A DNA stretch of 64,000 bases from Pseudomonas koreensis. Its GTDB lineage: Bacteria > Pseudomonadota > Gammaproteobacteria > Pseudomonadales > Pseudomonadaceae. How positions within the stretch are numbered: position 1 is the first letter of the stretch; each line of letters opens with the position of its first letter. The position numbers were made by a program, and so were the translations under genes. The stretch spans positions 124,001 through 188,000 of the forward strand of contig NZ_JAOEJU010000005.1 of assembly GCF_025447595.1 (NCBI RefSeq), given 5' to 3'. This document shows positions 27,541 through 37,257 of this stretch, piece after piece. The notes beneath the pieces were generated by a model. That model was not told where the DNA came from. It saw nothing but the letters and a program-made list of their open reading frames with translations, and ran no database searches.

Positions 27541-28491
27541 ATGGACTTCAAAGACTATTACAAGATACTCGGCGTGGAGCCGACGGCTGACGACAAGGCG
27601 ATCAAGGCTGCCTATCGCAAGCTGGCGCGCAAATACCACCCCGATGTCAGCAAGGAAAAGGACGCCGAGGCCAAGTTCAAGGACGCCTCGGAAGCCTATG
27701 AAGCGCTGAAAAGCGCCGACAAACGCGCCGAATATGACGACCTGCGCCGTTACGGCCAGCACGGTCAGCCGTTCCAGGGCCCGCCGGGCTGGCAGAGCCG
27801 TGGCGGCTTTGGCGGCGGCGGTGGCGATACGGGTGATTTCTCGGACTTCTTCAGTTCGATCTTCGGCAATCGCGGCCCCGGTTTCGGTGGCGGCGGTGGC
27901 CGGCAATCCCGCAGCGCCGGACGGCGAGGGCAAGACGTGGAACTGGAACTGCCGGTCTTTCTCGAAGAGACGCTTTCGAACGAATCAAAAAAGATCAGCT
28001 TCCAGGTGCCGCAATACAACGGTTCGGGCCAGCACGTCAGCAACACCAGCAAGAGCCTGAACGTGAAGATTCCGGCGGGCGTGACCGACGGCGAGCGCAT
28101 TCGCCTCAAGGGCCAGGGCGCACCGGGCATCGGTGGCGGCGCCAATGGTGATCTGTACCTGACCATCCGTTTCGCGCCGCACCCGAAATTCGACGTTGAA
28201 GGTGAAAACCTGATCATCACCTTGCCGCTGGCACCGTGGGAGCTGGCGCTGGGCGCCGAAGTGGCCGTGCCGACCCTCACCGGCAAGATCAACCTCAAGG
28301 TCCCGGCCGGCAGCCAGAATGGCCAGCGCATGCGCGCCAAGGGCCATGGTCTGCAGAACAAGGCCGGCGAGCGCGGTTACCTGTTCGTCCAGCTCAAGGC
28401 TGTCATGCCGAAAGCCAACGGCGATGACGTCAAGGCGCTGTGGCAGGAGCTGGCAAAGAAGGCCGCCTTCAATCCGCGAGAGAACTTCTGA
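27541..28491 (+). CDS. cbpA: Curved-DNA-binding / DnaJ-like co-chaperone CbpA
   Basis: 316 residues, starting at [12 protein letters not shown]. The J domain carries HPD at residues 33-35. A Gly/Phe-rich linker (~residues 75-125) follows, then two C-terminal beta domains without the zinc-finger of DnaJ: a type II J-protein, consistent with CbpA. It stimulates Hsp70 ATPase and can bind curved DNA. The modulator gene cbpM follows 23 bp downstream, which fixes the identity. Confidence 0.93.
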   Translation: MDFKDYYKILGVEPTADDKAIKAAYRKLARKYHPDVSKEKDAEAKFKDASEAYEALKSADKRAEYDDLRRYGQHGQPFQGPPGWQSRGGFGGGGGDTGDFSDFFSSIFGNRGPGFGGGGGRQSRSAGRRGQDVELELPVFLEETLSNESKKISFQVPQYNGSGQHVSNTSKSLNVKIPAGVTDGERIRLKGQGAPGIGGGANGDLYLTIRFAPHPKFDVEGENLIITLPLAPWELALGAEVAVPTLTGKINLKVPAGSQNGQRMRAKGHGLQNKAGERGYLFVQLKAVMPKANGDDVKALWQELAKKAAFNPRENF

Positions 28492-28514
28492 TACTGACGA
28501 CGGAGTAGCCCATC

Positions 28515-28820
28515 ATGAGCAGCCCCCTGATCGTTCAACTGGACATGGCAGAATTCTGTGAGGCGGCCGACCTGTCGGACGTCTACGTGATCGAAATCGT
28601 CGAACACGGCATCCTCGAACCTCAGGGCGCGCAGCCCAGGGAGTGGCGCTTCACCGACTACGAACTGGCCCTGGCCAAACGCGCCGCCAAACTGCGGCGC
28701 GACCTTGACCTGGAATGGGAAGGCGTCGCCCTGGCGCTGGACCTGCTGGAAGAAGTGCAGGAACTGCGGGCCGAGAACCGGATGCTCCGTCAGCGTCTGG
28801 GGCGCCTGGTGGTCGAGTAG
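28515..28820 (+). CDS. cbpM: CbpA modulator CbpM (MerR-like HTH)
   Basis: 101 residues. The N-terminal MerR-like winged region (FCEAADLSDVYVIEIVEHGILEPQG, FTDYELALAKRAAKLRRDLDLEWEGVALALDLL) is followed by a short coiled coil (LEEVQELRAENRMLRQRLG). CbpM binds the J domain of CbpA and inhibits both its co-chaperone and DNA-binding activity. Translated as an operon with cbpA. It ends 4 bp from the convergent kinase gene. Confidence 0.9.
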   Translation: MSSPLIVQLDMAEFCEAADLSDVYVIEIVEHGILEPQGAQPREWRFTDYELALAKRAAKLRRDLDLEWEGVALALDLLEEVQELRAENRMLRQRLGRLVVE

Positions 28821-28824
28821 CGCT

Positions 28825-29952
28825 TCAAACCTGTCTGGGCAGCGTCACGCTGAACAGCGTTCCGTCGGCTTCGCTTGAACTGACTTCGATCGTCCCGCCG
28901 TGGGCGGTCACCACTTCCTTGACGATGAACAGACCCAGACCGAGGCTGGTCGACGGCTGGCCGAGCTCTTCGTCGGCACTGCGTACCAATGGATCGAAAA
29001 TCGTGCCGATGGCCTCTTCGGGGATGGGGTTGCCGTAGTTTTGCACGCTCAGGTGAACGCTTCCCGAATCGCCCCGCAGCGTCACCAGAACCTCCCGCGG
29101 GTTTGAACCATGCTGCAAGGCATTGCCGATCAGGTTTTGCAGCAATTGATCGATCCGTCCGGCATCCCAGACGCCACGGGTGTCACCCTCGGTTTTCAGT
29201 GTTGGATCACATTCCGGATTGCCGGCGCAGGCTTCGGCGATCGCCGCTCGCGCCGCGTCGGCCAGGTCCATCGGTGCCGGTTCGATCGGCAGGCTTCTGC
29301 CCAGGCGGCTGCGTACCAGTTCCAGCAGGTCGCTGACCATCGCCGCCATGTGCCGCGCGCCTTGCTTGATGTTCAGCGCACAGGTCAGCGCATCGCCTTC
29401 AAGCGCCGTTTTGCGCATCAGCAATTCGGTGGACATGCTGACCGCTTGCAGCGGTGCGCGCAGGTCGTGACCGAGGATCGCGAGGAAAATGTCGCGCGAG
29501 CGGTTGACCTGCTCGGCGTAGGCAGCCGTCGATTCGGCGAGGGCTTCATCGATGGCTTCGTTGAAGCGGATCATGTCCTGAAAGTACGCCATGTCCGGCG
29601 ATTCCAGACTGTTGACCCAGAGACGAATCACACAGGCACGCAAATGACGGAATTCGGACGTCATCTGCACCAGGTCGAAGCCTACCGTATGGCGTTGTTC
29701 TCCGTGGCTGGCACCGGCCAGATCCAGACTCGGGGTTTTGTCCGGGCCATCGCCCCTGGCCTTGGCACGTTGCTCGCTGGCAGTCTGCGCCGTGGTCATG
29801 TCCCGGGCGGTGGCCAGCAGAATGGCCTTTGCGTGATCGCGCAGTGCGGTACGGTCCAGATACTCGCTTGCCGGTGTGATGGTTCTGGCGAACTGCTCCC
29901 ACTCTTCGACGATCCGGTCCATGTGCTGACGGATGAATTCGGGTAAACGCAT
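28825..29952 (-). CDS. Sensor histidine kinase with RsbRD-like N-terminal domain
   Basis: 375 residues from MRLPEFIRQHMDRIV. The N-terminal ~140 residues are helical and resemble the RsbRD sensor domain (ends in YAEQVNRSRDIFLAILGHDLR). The phospho-acceptor is His162 in ILGHDLRAPLQ, followed by N-box LLQNLIGNALQHGS, G1 IFDPLVRS and G2 LGLGLFIVKEVVTAHGG. No membrane span, so it is cytoplasmic. No response regulator is adjacent: an orphan kinase. RsbRD-containing kinases have been linked to stress or light signalling, but no input is readable here. Confidence 0.85.
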   Translation of the reverse strand: MRLPEFIRQHMDRIVEEWEQFARTITPASEYLDRTALRDHAKAILLATARDMTTAQTASEQRAKARGDGPDKTPSLDLAGASHGEQRHTVGFDLVQMTSEFRHLRACVIRLWVNSLESPDMAYFQDMIRFNEAIDEALAESTAAYAEQVNRSRDIFLAILGHDLRAPLQAVSMSTELLMRKTALEGDALTCALNIKQGARHMAAMVSDLLELVRSRLGRSLPIEPAPMDLADAARAAIAEACAGNPECDPTLKTEGDTRGVWDAGRIDQLLQNLIGNALQHGSNPREVLVTLRGDSGSVHLSVQNYGNPIPEEAIGTIFDPLVRSADEELGQPSTSLGLGLFIVKEVVTAHGGTIEVSSSEADGTLFSVTLPRQV

Positions 29953-30112
29953 GACAGGAGTCCTGAACAATCAGCAGGTGTCTGTCGATGGTAGACCCTT
30001 TGCGTCGCGACGCTAGTGCCGTTGGGACATGTAACTCATGTGGATAACTATCTACCACCGGCCGGGCAGTCAGCGGTGGTGTGCTGATGCTCCATTATTC
30101 TGGAGCGACGCC

Positions 30113-33100
30113 ATGTCTGATAAACGCAACTTTCCACGGGAGCCCGCCCGATCCCCGAGTACCGAGGCCAGGTCCGTTGTGTCACGTAGTGTTCACGGCG
30201 ATCTTCTGCAAAACACCATCCCTGGTTGGCTGACAGGCGCAACTGCGGAACGCCGGATGGCGCTCGGGCAGGCCAGGACACAGATTCCCGACTGGTATCG
30301 ACAGGCTGGTGCTCAGCAGCGCAAGACGCTGGACGATGCGCACATTGCTTATTTCAGTGCCCAGTCACGCCTGGACAAGGCCATGTCCTGGCTGCAGGAC
30401 ATCGACACCTTCGCCACACCGTTGCTGAGGCAGGCATTGAAGGAGCGATTCAAGGTCGATCTGGATATCAACAAGACTTTTCTGGTGCTGAGGAAACCTC
30501 TCGAGATGGGTATTTTCGGCATCGATATCAGCAGCTTCGAAGTCTTGAGGCTACCGCTGTTGCAGGCGGCGCTGCACAACTTCGAGGCGTCGGAGTGTGT
30601 CAGCGGTGCTTTTCATGAATCTTCCGGTTTTCGGGCTGAAAGCGGAAACGGTGAGCTGGAAGTCGTTCATACCCTGCTCACCGTCGAACAGTTCACCGGT
30701 CTGTGCCGGTCGCTGGATATCGGCACCCAATATCAGAATTACCTGAAAGAGCACCTGCACCCACAGGATCCCGTGAGCGATGCAGTACTGCGGAACAGGT
30801 TTTCCACGGCGCAGAAAACCGCACTGCGCGCGGCCGCCGAACGGGCATTGTTGCAAAAGGATATCGAGCCAAAGGATTACCGCTCGATTCTGGAAATCAT
30901 CAATGGAAATCTCGACCCTCGTCAGGGCCACAAACAGATCTGGTTCAGTGACCTGAGCCTGATGAAGCGCAGGATGACGGGTTGTGTCTGGTTCTCCATC
31001 TGCGAGAAGTATCGGTATACCGACGAGTGCCTGCTTTACATTCCCAACGACCCCGATCATCCGTTGAAACGTTACACGTCCAGGCAAGTGGATGAAGTGT
31101 TCAAGCAGCGTTTCACCGCACGGGAAACCTCTACATTACGAGGTGCCAGCCCGACGGCCTATCAGCGTTTTTTCAGCCAGTTCGTGGCTTATGCCGATTT
31201 GCCTTACTACTTCAGTCAGTTCACCAATGATGCGCCGGACACCTCGTTCGCTGAGAAAGTCGGGCCGTATGCAGCCTTGCTCAACGAGCTGGTCAAGGGC
31301 GGTAGTCCCTTCGCCGGCCTGTTCGGTATCAGGAAATTGCCACCTGGACCGGTACCCCGAAAAATGCCGAACGATGACCCCTATCTGGCGCCGAGGGGCA
31401 TTCCGAGGAAAGGGCACGGCATTTGGGCAGCCAACATCGATCTGTGGGATCACTTGTTTGATCAGTATCGTGAAAAACTGATCGCTGATGCCCGCAGTCA
31501 TGCAGTACCGACGGTGGATGTCGACGCCAGGGTCAGGTCGGAAAAACTCGCGTCGTTGCTGAACATAGGCATGCTGGTTTTGACCACGGTTTCGATGTTC
31601 GTACCCGTGCTGGGCGAGGTCATGATGGCGGTGATGGCCTATCCGCTGTTGCAAGAAGCATTTGCCGGGGTGATCGAGTGGAGTGAGGGGGATCGCAAGA
31701 CTGCCAGGGCTCATCTGCTGGATGTGACACAGAATCTGGTGTTGCTTGCGATAACGGCCGGCGCGGGCAAGGGCCTGGCGAAGCTGGTAGCGGTGAAGGC
31801 TGACCCCATGATCGAAAACCTGCATCAGGTCACGCTGCCCGATGGCAACACCCGTTTATGGAAAGCCGATCTTACAGGTTACGACGCTGCCATTACCCTG
31901 GACCGCGACCTTGCCCCCAATATCCGCGGCCAATACGTTGTCGGTGGCAGGCACTACATCCGCATGAGCGGCAAGGTGTATGAGCAGTTCCATGATCCCG
32001 TCCTCGGACGCTGGCGTATCAGGCATCCCTTCGACGCCGAGGCCTATCAGCCAGAACTGACGCACAACGGTGCCGGTGCCTGGCGTTATGCCCAGGAGCG
32101 TCCGCTGGGGTGGGATCGATTGACGCTGTTGCGTCGGCTGGGGCCTGTTACCGAAGCCTGGAGCGACGAACAACTGCTGCAAATCGGCGACATCAGCGGC
32201 ATCAGTGACGGCGCGTTGCGCAAGCTGCACATGGACAATTCCTTGCCACCACCGCAGTTGACCGAGGCCATGCGCCTGTTTGAAGCCGACCATGGTGTCG
32301 AGCAGGTGATCGGGCAACTGGAAACAGGTGGATCGATCGACCACCGCTACCTCTACAGCCTGCCTCTGATCACTGAAATGCCAGGGTGGCCGGCAGGACG
32401 TCTGCTTGAAGTGTTCGAAAAACCGGACCTGTCGGGAAGTCCGGTCAAGTACGGTTCAGAACGTCTGTCACCGGGAATGAAGGTCAGACCGTCGATTCGT
32501 ATCAGTCGGTCCGATGTCCTGAGTGGTGAATTGCCGGCGCGCATCCTCGCTGTATTGGAGGAGTCCGAAATCACTCGTCTGCTGGGAGGCGAGCCCGCCC
32601 GATATCGTGACTTGCGCCCGCGCGAGTTCAGAAAGCAGATTGCCGACTTCGCCAAGGGTCGTCGACCCGCCCTGTTCGAAAGTTTGTACAAAGGCACCGC
32701 TCCGGTGAGCGCACGCGTCGCGCGATTACAGAGAGTGTGTCCGGGGCTCAGTGAACCGGCGGCGAACGCCGTACTTGCCCAGAGTGAGGCCGAATCCCTG
32801 ACACGACTGGACAGCACGGGGCGCGTGCCCTTGCAAATGCAGGAGCTGGGCCGCTGGTATGCACAGGAGGGGCGGCTCACACGGGCTTTTGCCGGCCTCT
32901 ATGGTGAAAACATGCTGATGGCGGACAGTGCGCGCCTGGCCTTGAATACACTCGCCAGACTGCCCGGCTGGCTGGGGGATGTGCGGCTGGAAATTCGCGA
33001 GCGTGGTATTGAAGGGCCGCTGATCGAGGGCATCGGCGACAAGTCGGCAACGATCCGCAAGTTCCTGGTCAAGAATGGTCCGACCTACCAGGCATTCGAT

Positions 33101-36100
33101 GAGCGCGGTGAAAGTCTGAACTCGCTGCCCGTTCATGGTGACAACTTCTACAGTTCGATCCTGCATGCCTTGCCGGACAGCTCCCGTCAATCCTTGGGCA
33201 TCGCCGAGGTGTGGCGCAGCCTGGATTTGCAGCAGGCCATCATTGACTACGCCGTCGGGCATCGCCGCACCGCTGAGTCACTGCTGCAACCGACCGGGAC
33301 TGGCAGACGCTGGATCAAGCCACCGCAGCGAGTATCGGCGACGCTTCTGGGCTATCCGGCCAGTGGTGTGCCGGGAGAATTTGCACCGTCGTTGGTGGCT
33401 CGAACCCGGGACGTCTACCCCGCATTGACCGAACATCAAGCAAGGGATTTTGTTCTCGGCCAGTTGCGTATGGGTAAATCCGATCAGCAAATTCATCATC
33501 AGCTCAATAATCTGCTGCGCGAGTGGCAATCCCTGGAAAGTGCGCTGGATGAGTGGCTGACAACATTGCCGGCACAGCCTCATGCACCTCTGCTCGGGCC
33601 TCGATTCACCGCACAAAGCATCAAGACCTGCTGGCGTATGTCGCCGCTGGCCGAGCAGTACCCGCAATTTTCCCGACTCTCCATGGTTTGCGCACATCCC
33701 TTGCCGGCATTGACCGCCGACTTCGCGCATGTGCGCGAGTTGACCCTGATGGCGCCGGACTCGCTTCCTCTGCTGTCTCTTTTTCCAAATGTGGAAACAC
33801 TGGCAATCTCGGCACCGGGTACGGGAATCGACAATCTGTTCGACGCGTTGAGTCCATTATCCAGCCTCAAGGACCTCAATCTGAATGCCGAGACGATGCA
33901 CGGCTTGTCCTCTCGATTGAACGGTATGACGCAACTCGAGCATCTGGCGTTGCAGGTATTGCCCCGTGGCGGGACGCTGTCCGGTCCGAGCGTGCTGGAT
34001 GTCAGTGGCATGGTTAATTTGCGGAGCCTGACAGTGAGCGACGATGCCATGCGCGAATGGCCCGTCGGCGTGCCGGATTTGCCATTGCTCGAGCGCCTGG
34101 ATCTGCAGCGCACAAGGATCGCCACGCTGCCGACGCCCCTCTATCAAACGCATGAGCGACTGTTGTCCGGATTATCGCTGGACTGGTCGCAATTCTCGCG
34201 CGAAGCCTTCAAGCCGGTTTTTGCGTCTTTCAGACTACAACCCCTGCGTGCCGGTGACCTTGATGCGATGCTCAGGGATTACTGCCGGGGGCAATTCAGA
34301 CGCTTCGCGGGTCTGCTGCCGAGTTTCTATGAAGACCTGATTGACCCGTTCACCGAAGAGTGGCCGGACGTTCAGGCGAGATTCGACGCGATGGAGGGTT
34401 TGAATGAGCAGTACGACAAGCTCGAGCGACTCGATGCATGGGTGGGTAATGCGTCGGATCTTTCCCATGGAGGTTACGTCCGGGCAGCGGTGTCCACCGC
34501 CCTGAAAACCAATTGGCGTGCAGGCCTTCTGGCGCGTTACGGAGCCGTGAGGGGGAGCCGGTACAACCTGTTTGTTGCAGGACAGGCGCCGTTACTCGAA
34601 CTGACAGGGGCGTTAGTGTCCAGTTTGCCGGAACTGCCTGCCGAGGGGTTCACTCACGTAACGACACTGTGCATGAACAGCTTTCGGGCGCCGGATGCAC
34701 AGATGGTCAGTTTCCTGCGCACGTTCAAGCATCTTCAGACGCTTGAGTTGATCGATTGCGGGTTACTCGAACCGGTTTTTTCGGGCCTTGACCTATCGGG
34801 ACTCGAACACCTCAACCTGCGTAACAATCCGCTGCGGGCGCTCGATGTCAGTGGCATGCCGCATCTCAGATCGCTCGATCTGAAGGGGACGCAACTGACG
34901 CAATGGCCCGTGGGTGTCGAGCAGTTGGGTAAGCTGACATGGCTGGATCTGCGTGACAGCCGGATCCGTTCGATACCGTCTTCGGTGCTTGCGAACGAGG
35001 CGTTGCTGCTCAATACCAACCTTGTCGGAGCCCCCTTGGAGCCCACGGCACAAACACACCTGGCTGCACAGCGACAGCGCATTGAAATACGCAGGGGGCT
35101 TGAACCCGACACCCTGAGCCGGTTTTCCCAAATGGAAGTGCCGGCTGACTTTCCACCCGGAGAAAGCGGTTCATCGATCGCTCGTCGATTGTTGCCGCTC
35201 CCGCCACCGCCCGATGCGGGCCATGGCATGTCGTGGTTCGCCTCACGTCTGCAGCGTCTGGTCCCCGAGTTCTCTGAAGTGCAAGCCCGTCAGGCATTGG
35301 AGACCATGCGCGCCTCCGGTCCTGCTGATCTCCAGATCGGTGAACGAATTGCTGCCTGGGAACGCTCATTCGAAGTCCTGATCCGTCGGCTCAACAGTTG
35401 GCTGTTCATCCGCGAAACGAGTGGTGAGGGCTGGGTCGTTTCGGCGCAAACCCGTGGCAGTGCGGCTCAACGCATTCTGGGCTGCTGGCGTGACGGTCTG
35501 GTGGGCCGGGCCGGAGACGCCGGTCATCAGTTGAGCCTCGATGGCCTGCAACTGGGTGACTTGCCAGCCCTGCCTGCGGAGTTCGGGCATGTCAGCGATC
35601 TGAACCTGTCGGGTGTGCGGCTTGGTGCGCAAGGTTCCGATGATTTTCTGGGTGCCTTTCCCAACGTGACGTCGCTCAACCTCAGCGGCCAGGACTTGCC
35701 GTTCGTACCCAATGGCATTATGCAAATGACTCGCCTGGAACGTCTGGAGCTTTCGGGTATAGGACTCGCCGACCCTGACCCGTTGTATTTTTCCCTGGCG
35801 CCCCTTGAGCAATTGCAATGGCTGGATCTGAGCCACAACCTGCTGCCTGGCTTCAACACCGAACTGTTCGAACAGCTTGAAGGCCTGGATCTGCGCAACA
35901 ATCTGTTGATGGACTGGCCCGAGGGTGTGCTGGGCAATCGCGCACTGCGAACCTTGAACCTGAGCGGCAACGATATCGATTCGATCCCGCTGCACATTCT
36001 GGATGGCTCCCATGAGCAACTGGTGGCGGGCACCGATATGTCCGATAACCACAGTCTGACGCTGGAGTCGTTGCGTCGGATGAGTCAGTACGCACAAGCC

Positions 36101-37198
36101 GGCCATCACGATCCGGTCATGAACATCTCTCGAACCGAGCTCCAACGGATGATCGATGCGGCCGAAAGCGGCTCCAGCAGCGAGGGCTGGTCGGAAACCG
36201 AATCCGAGGGGCTTGCCGAGGATGATCCTGGCGCAGGCCCCGTGTTGCCGGATGAGGTGGTCGATCACCCGGGAATACAGGCCATTGCCGAGCAGGCGCA
36301 ACCCTGGCTCGAGAGCATGCCCGCTGAGGAAGTCGGTCGTTACCGGACTTTGTGGGAGGGGCTGGCGGGGGAGTCGGACAGCGGCGCGTTTTTTCACCTG
36401 CTTGAACAAATGAGGGGGACCGAAGAGTTCAGGCGTTATCGCGCCGACCTCACGCGCCGGATCTGGGGGGTTGTGGAGGTTGCCGAGCGCCATGCCGAAC
36501 TTCGGCAGAGGCTGTTTGCGATGGCGCGCACGCACACCACCTGCGTGGATGGTCGCACGCTGGCGTTCAGTGAGATCGAAGTGGCGGTATTCGAATACTC
36601 CACGTTGCTTCATGCCGAGCCGGGTCTGGCACAGAAAGGTCGTGCCTTGTTGAATCTTTCACGCCAGCTGTTTCGTCTGGAACAGGCCGAAAAACTGGCT
36701 GATGCGACGATGGGGCCACTGGCTGATCCGGCGGAGGTCCGGCTGCAATATCGGATCGGGCTGACCGCCGGATGGCCGGACGGACTGCTCCTGCCCGGAC
36801 AACCCAGAGCCATACGTTTCGCCAGGCCCATCAGTGGTGAAATGCTGGCGCGGGCGCGGGCGAAAATCATCGACGCCGAACTCAGCGCAAACTTTTATGA
36901 ACAACTGATAAGTCGCCACTACTGGATTGATTATCTGCACGAGAAGTACCCGCAGGACTTCAACGAGCTTGAGCAGAAATCATCTGAAAAACTGGCGAGT
37001 ATCGAAGACGAGCATGATGACCTGAACAGCAATGCCTACGCCGAAGCCTTGGGGAGGCTGGAGGTCGAACGCGCGACGGCGCTGAACAGGAAACTCATTG
37101 AGTTGTCGCGGGAAGAGGCCGGCGCAGACTCGCGACCGGCACAGGGGCCTGATCAGCCGGGCACCTCGAAAAACCTGATGAGGCCTCCCTCTTCGTAA
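30113..37198 (+). CDS. Giant toxin/effector: dermonecrotic-toxin-like N-terminus, three LRR blocks, NEL E3 ubiquitin ligase
   Basis: 2361 residues from the ATG at 30113 (TGGAG 8 nt upstream). The N-terminal ~1150 residues resemble the dermonecrotic-toxin domain common in Pseudomonas LRR proteins, with a hydrophobic pair at ~483-515 and ~541-560. Three leucine-rich blocks follow (starting near residues 1197, 1505 and 1817), each led by LPxLpAeFxHV and a W-R motif 23-37 residues before. The C-terminus (~2072-2330) matches NEL ligases of the IpaH/SspH type: catalytic Cys2144 in the CxD motif (HTTCVDGRT), then DPAEVRLQYRIGLT and RAIRFARPIS. Such enzymes ubiquitinate host proteins. No signal peptide, chaperone or secretion genes adjoin. 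Substrate and delivery route unknown. Confidence 0.88.
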   Translation: MSDKRNFPREPARSPSTEARSVVSRSVHGDLLQNTIPGWLTGATAERRMALGQARTQIPDWYRQAGAQQRKTLDDAHIAYFSAQSRLDKAMSWLQDIDTFATPLLRQALKERFKVDLDINKTFLVLRKPLEMGIFGIDISSFEVLRLPLLQAALHNFEASECVSGAFHESSGFRAESGNGELEVVHTLLTVEQFTGLCRSLDIGTQYQNYLKEHLHPQDPVSDAVLRNRFSTAQKTALRAAAERALLQKDIEPKDYRSILEIINGNLDPRQGHKQIWFSDLSLMKRRMTGCVWFSICEKYRYTDECLLYIPNDPDHPLKRYTSRQVDEVFKQRFTARETSTLRGASPTAYQRFFSQFVAYADLPYYFSQFTNDAPDTSFAEKVGPYAALLNELVKGGSPFAGLFGIRKLPPGPVPRKMPNDDPYLAPRGIPRKGHGIWAANIDLWDHLFDQYREKLIADARSHAVPTVDVDARVRSEKLASLLNIGMLVLTTVSMFVPVLGEVMMAVMAYPLLQEAFAGVIEWSEGDRKTARAHLLDVTQNLVLLAITAGAGKGLAKLVAVKADPMIENLHQVTLPDGNTRLWKADLTGYDAAITLDRDLAPNIRGQYVVGGRHYIRMSGKVYEQFHDPVLGRWRIRHPFDAEAYQPELTHNGAGAWRYAQERPLGWDRLTLLRRLGPVTEAWSDEQLLQIGDISGISDGALRKLHMDNSLPPPQLTEAMRLFEADHGVEQVIGQLETGGSIDHRYLYSLPLITEMPGWPAGRLLEVFEKPDLSGSPVKYGSERLSPGMKVRPSIRISRSDVLSGELPARILAVLEESEITRLLGGEPARYRDLRPREFRKQIADFAKGRRPALFESLYKGTAPVSARVARLQRVCPGLSEPAANAVLAQSEAESLTRLDSTGRVPLQMQELGRWYAQEGRLTRAFAGLYGENMLMADSARLALNTLARLPGWLGDVRLEIRERGIEGPLIEGIGDKSATIRKFLVKNGPTYQAFDERGESLNSLPVHGDNFYSSILHALPDSSRQSLGIAEVWRSLDLQQAIIDYAVGHRRTAESLLQPTGTGRRWIKPPQRVSATLLGYPASGVPGEFAPSLVARTRDVYPALTEHQARDFVLGQLRMGKSDQQIHHQLNNLLREWQSLESALDEWLTTLPAQPHAPLLGPRFTAQSIKTCWRMSPLAEQYPQFSRLSMVCAHPLPALTADFAHVRELTLMAPDSLPLLSLFPNVETLAISAPGTGIDNLFDALSPLSSLKDLNLNAETMHGLSSRLNGMTQLEHLALQVLPRGGTLSGPSVLDVSGMVNLRSLTVSDDAMREWPVGVPDLPLLERLDLQRTRIATLPTPLYQTHERLLSGLSLDWSQFSREAFKPVFASFRLQPLRAGDLDAMLRDYCRGQFRRFAGLLPSFYEDLIDPFTEEWPDVQARFDAMEGLNEQYDKLERLDAWVGNASDLSHGGYVRAAVSTALKTNWRAGLLARYGAVRGSRYNLFVAGQAPLLELTGALVSSLPELPAEGFTHVTTLCMNSFRAPDAQMVSFLRTFKHLQTLELIDCGLLEPVFSGLDLSGLEHLNLRNNPLRALDVSGMPHLRSLDLKGTQLTQWPVGVEQLGKLTWLDLRDSRIRSIPSSVLANEALLLNTNLVGAPLEPTAQTHLAAQRQRIEIRRGLEPDTLSRFSQMEVPADFPPGESGSSIARRLLPLPPPPDAGHGMSWFASRLQRLVPEFSEVQARQALETMRASGPADLQIGERIAAWERSFEVLIRRLNSWLFIRETSGEGWVVSAQTRGSAAQRILGCWRDGLVGRAGDAGHQLSLDGLQLGDLPALPAEFGHVSDLNLSGVRLGAQGSDDFLGAFPNVTSLNLSGQDLPFVPNGIMQMTRLERLELSGIGLADPDPLYFSLAPLEQLQWLDLSHNLLPGFNTELFEQLEGLDLRNNLLMDWPEGVLGNRALRTLNLSGNDIDSIPLHILDGSHEQLVAGTDMSDNHSLTLESLRRMSQYAQAGHHDPVMNISRTELQRMIDAAESGSSSEGWSETESEGLAEDDPGAGPVLPDEVVDHPGIQAIAEQAQPWLESMPAEEVGRYRTLWEGLAGESDSGAFFHLLEQMRGTEEFRRYRADLTRRIWGVVEVAERHAELRQRLFAMARTHTTCVDGRTLAFSEIEVAVFEYSTLLHAEPGLAQKGRALLNLSRQLFRLEQAEKLADATMGPLADPAEVRLQYRIGLTAGWPDGLLLPGQPRAIRFARPISGEMLARARAKIIDAELSANFYEQLISRHYWIDYLHEKYPQDFNELEQKSSEKLASIEDEHDDLNSNAYAEALGRLEVERATALNRKLIELSREEAGADSRPAQGPDQPGTSKNLMRPPSS

Positions 37199-37210
37199 CA
37201 TCTGTCGGCT

Positions 37211-37249
37211 GACGCTCTCTGGCGCCTGGTGTTGGCGTCAGAGAGCGTC
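37211..37249. terminator. Long perfect hairpin between the effector gene and ureC
   Basis: GACGCTCTCTGGCGCC (37211-37226) pairs over 16 bp (one G-T wobble) with GGCGTCAGAGAGCGTC (37234-37249), 7-nt loop. It sits between convergent stops at 37198 and 37258. There is no T-run on either strand, so it is best called a bidirectional transcript-end hairpin. Confidence 0.6.
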
Positions 37250-37257
37250 GAAGGCAT

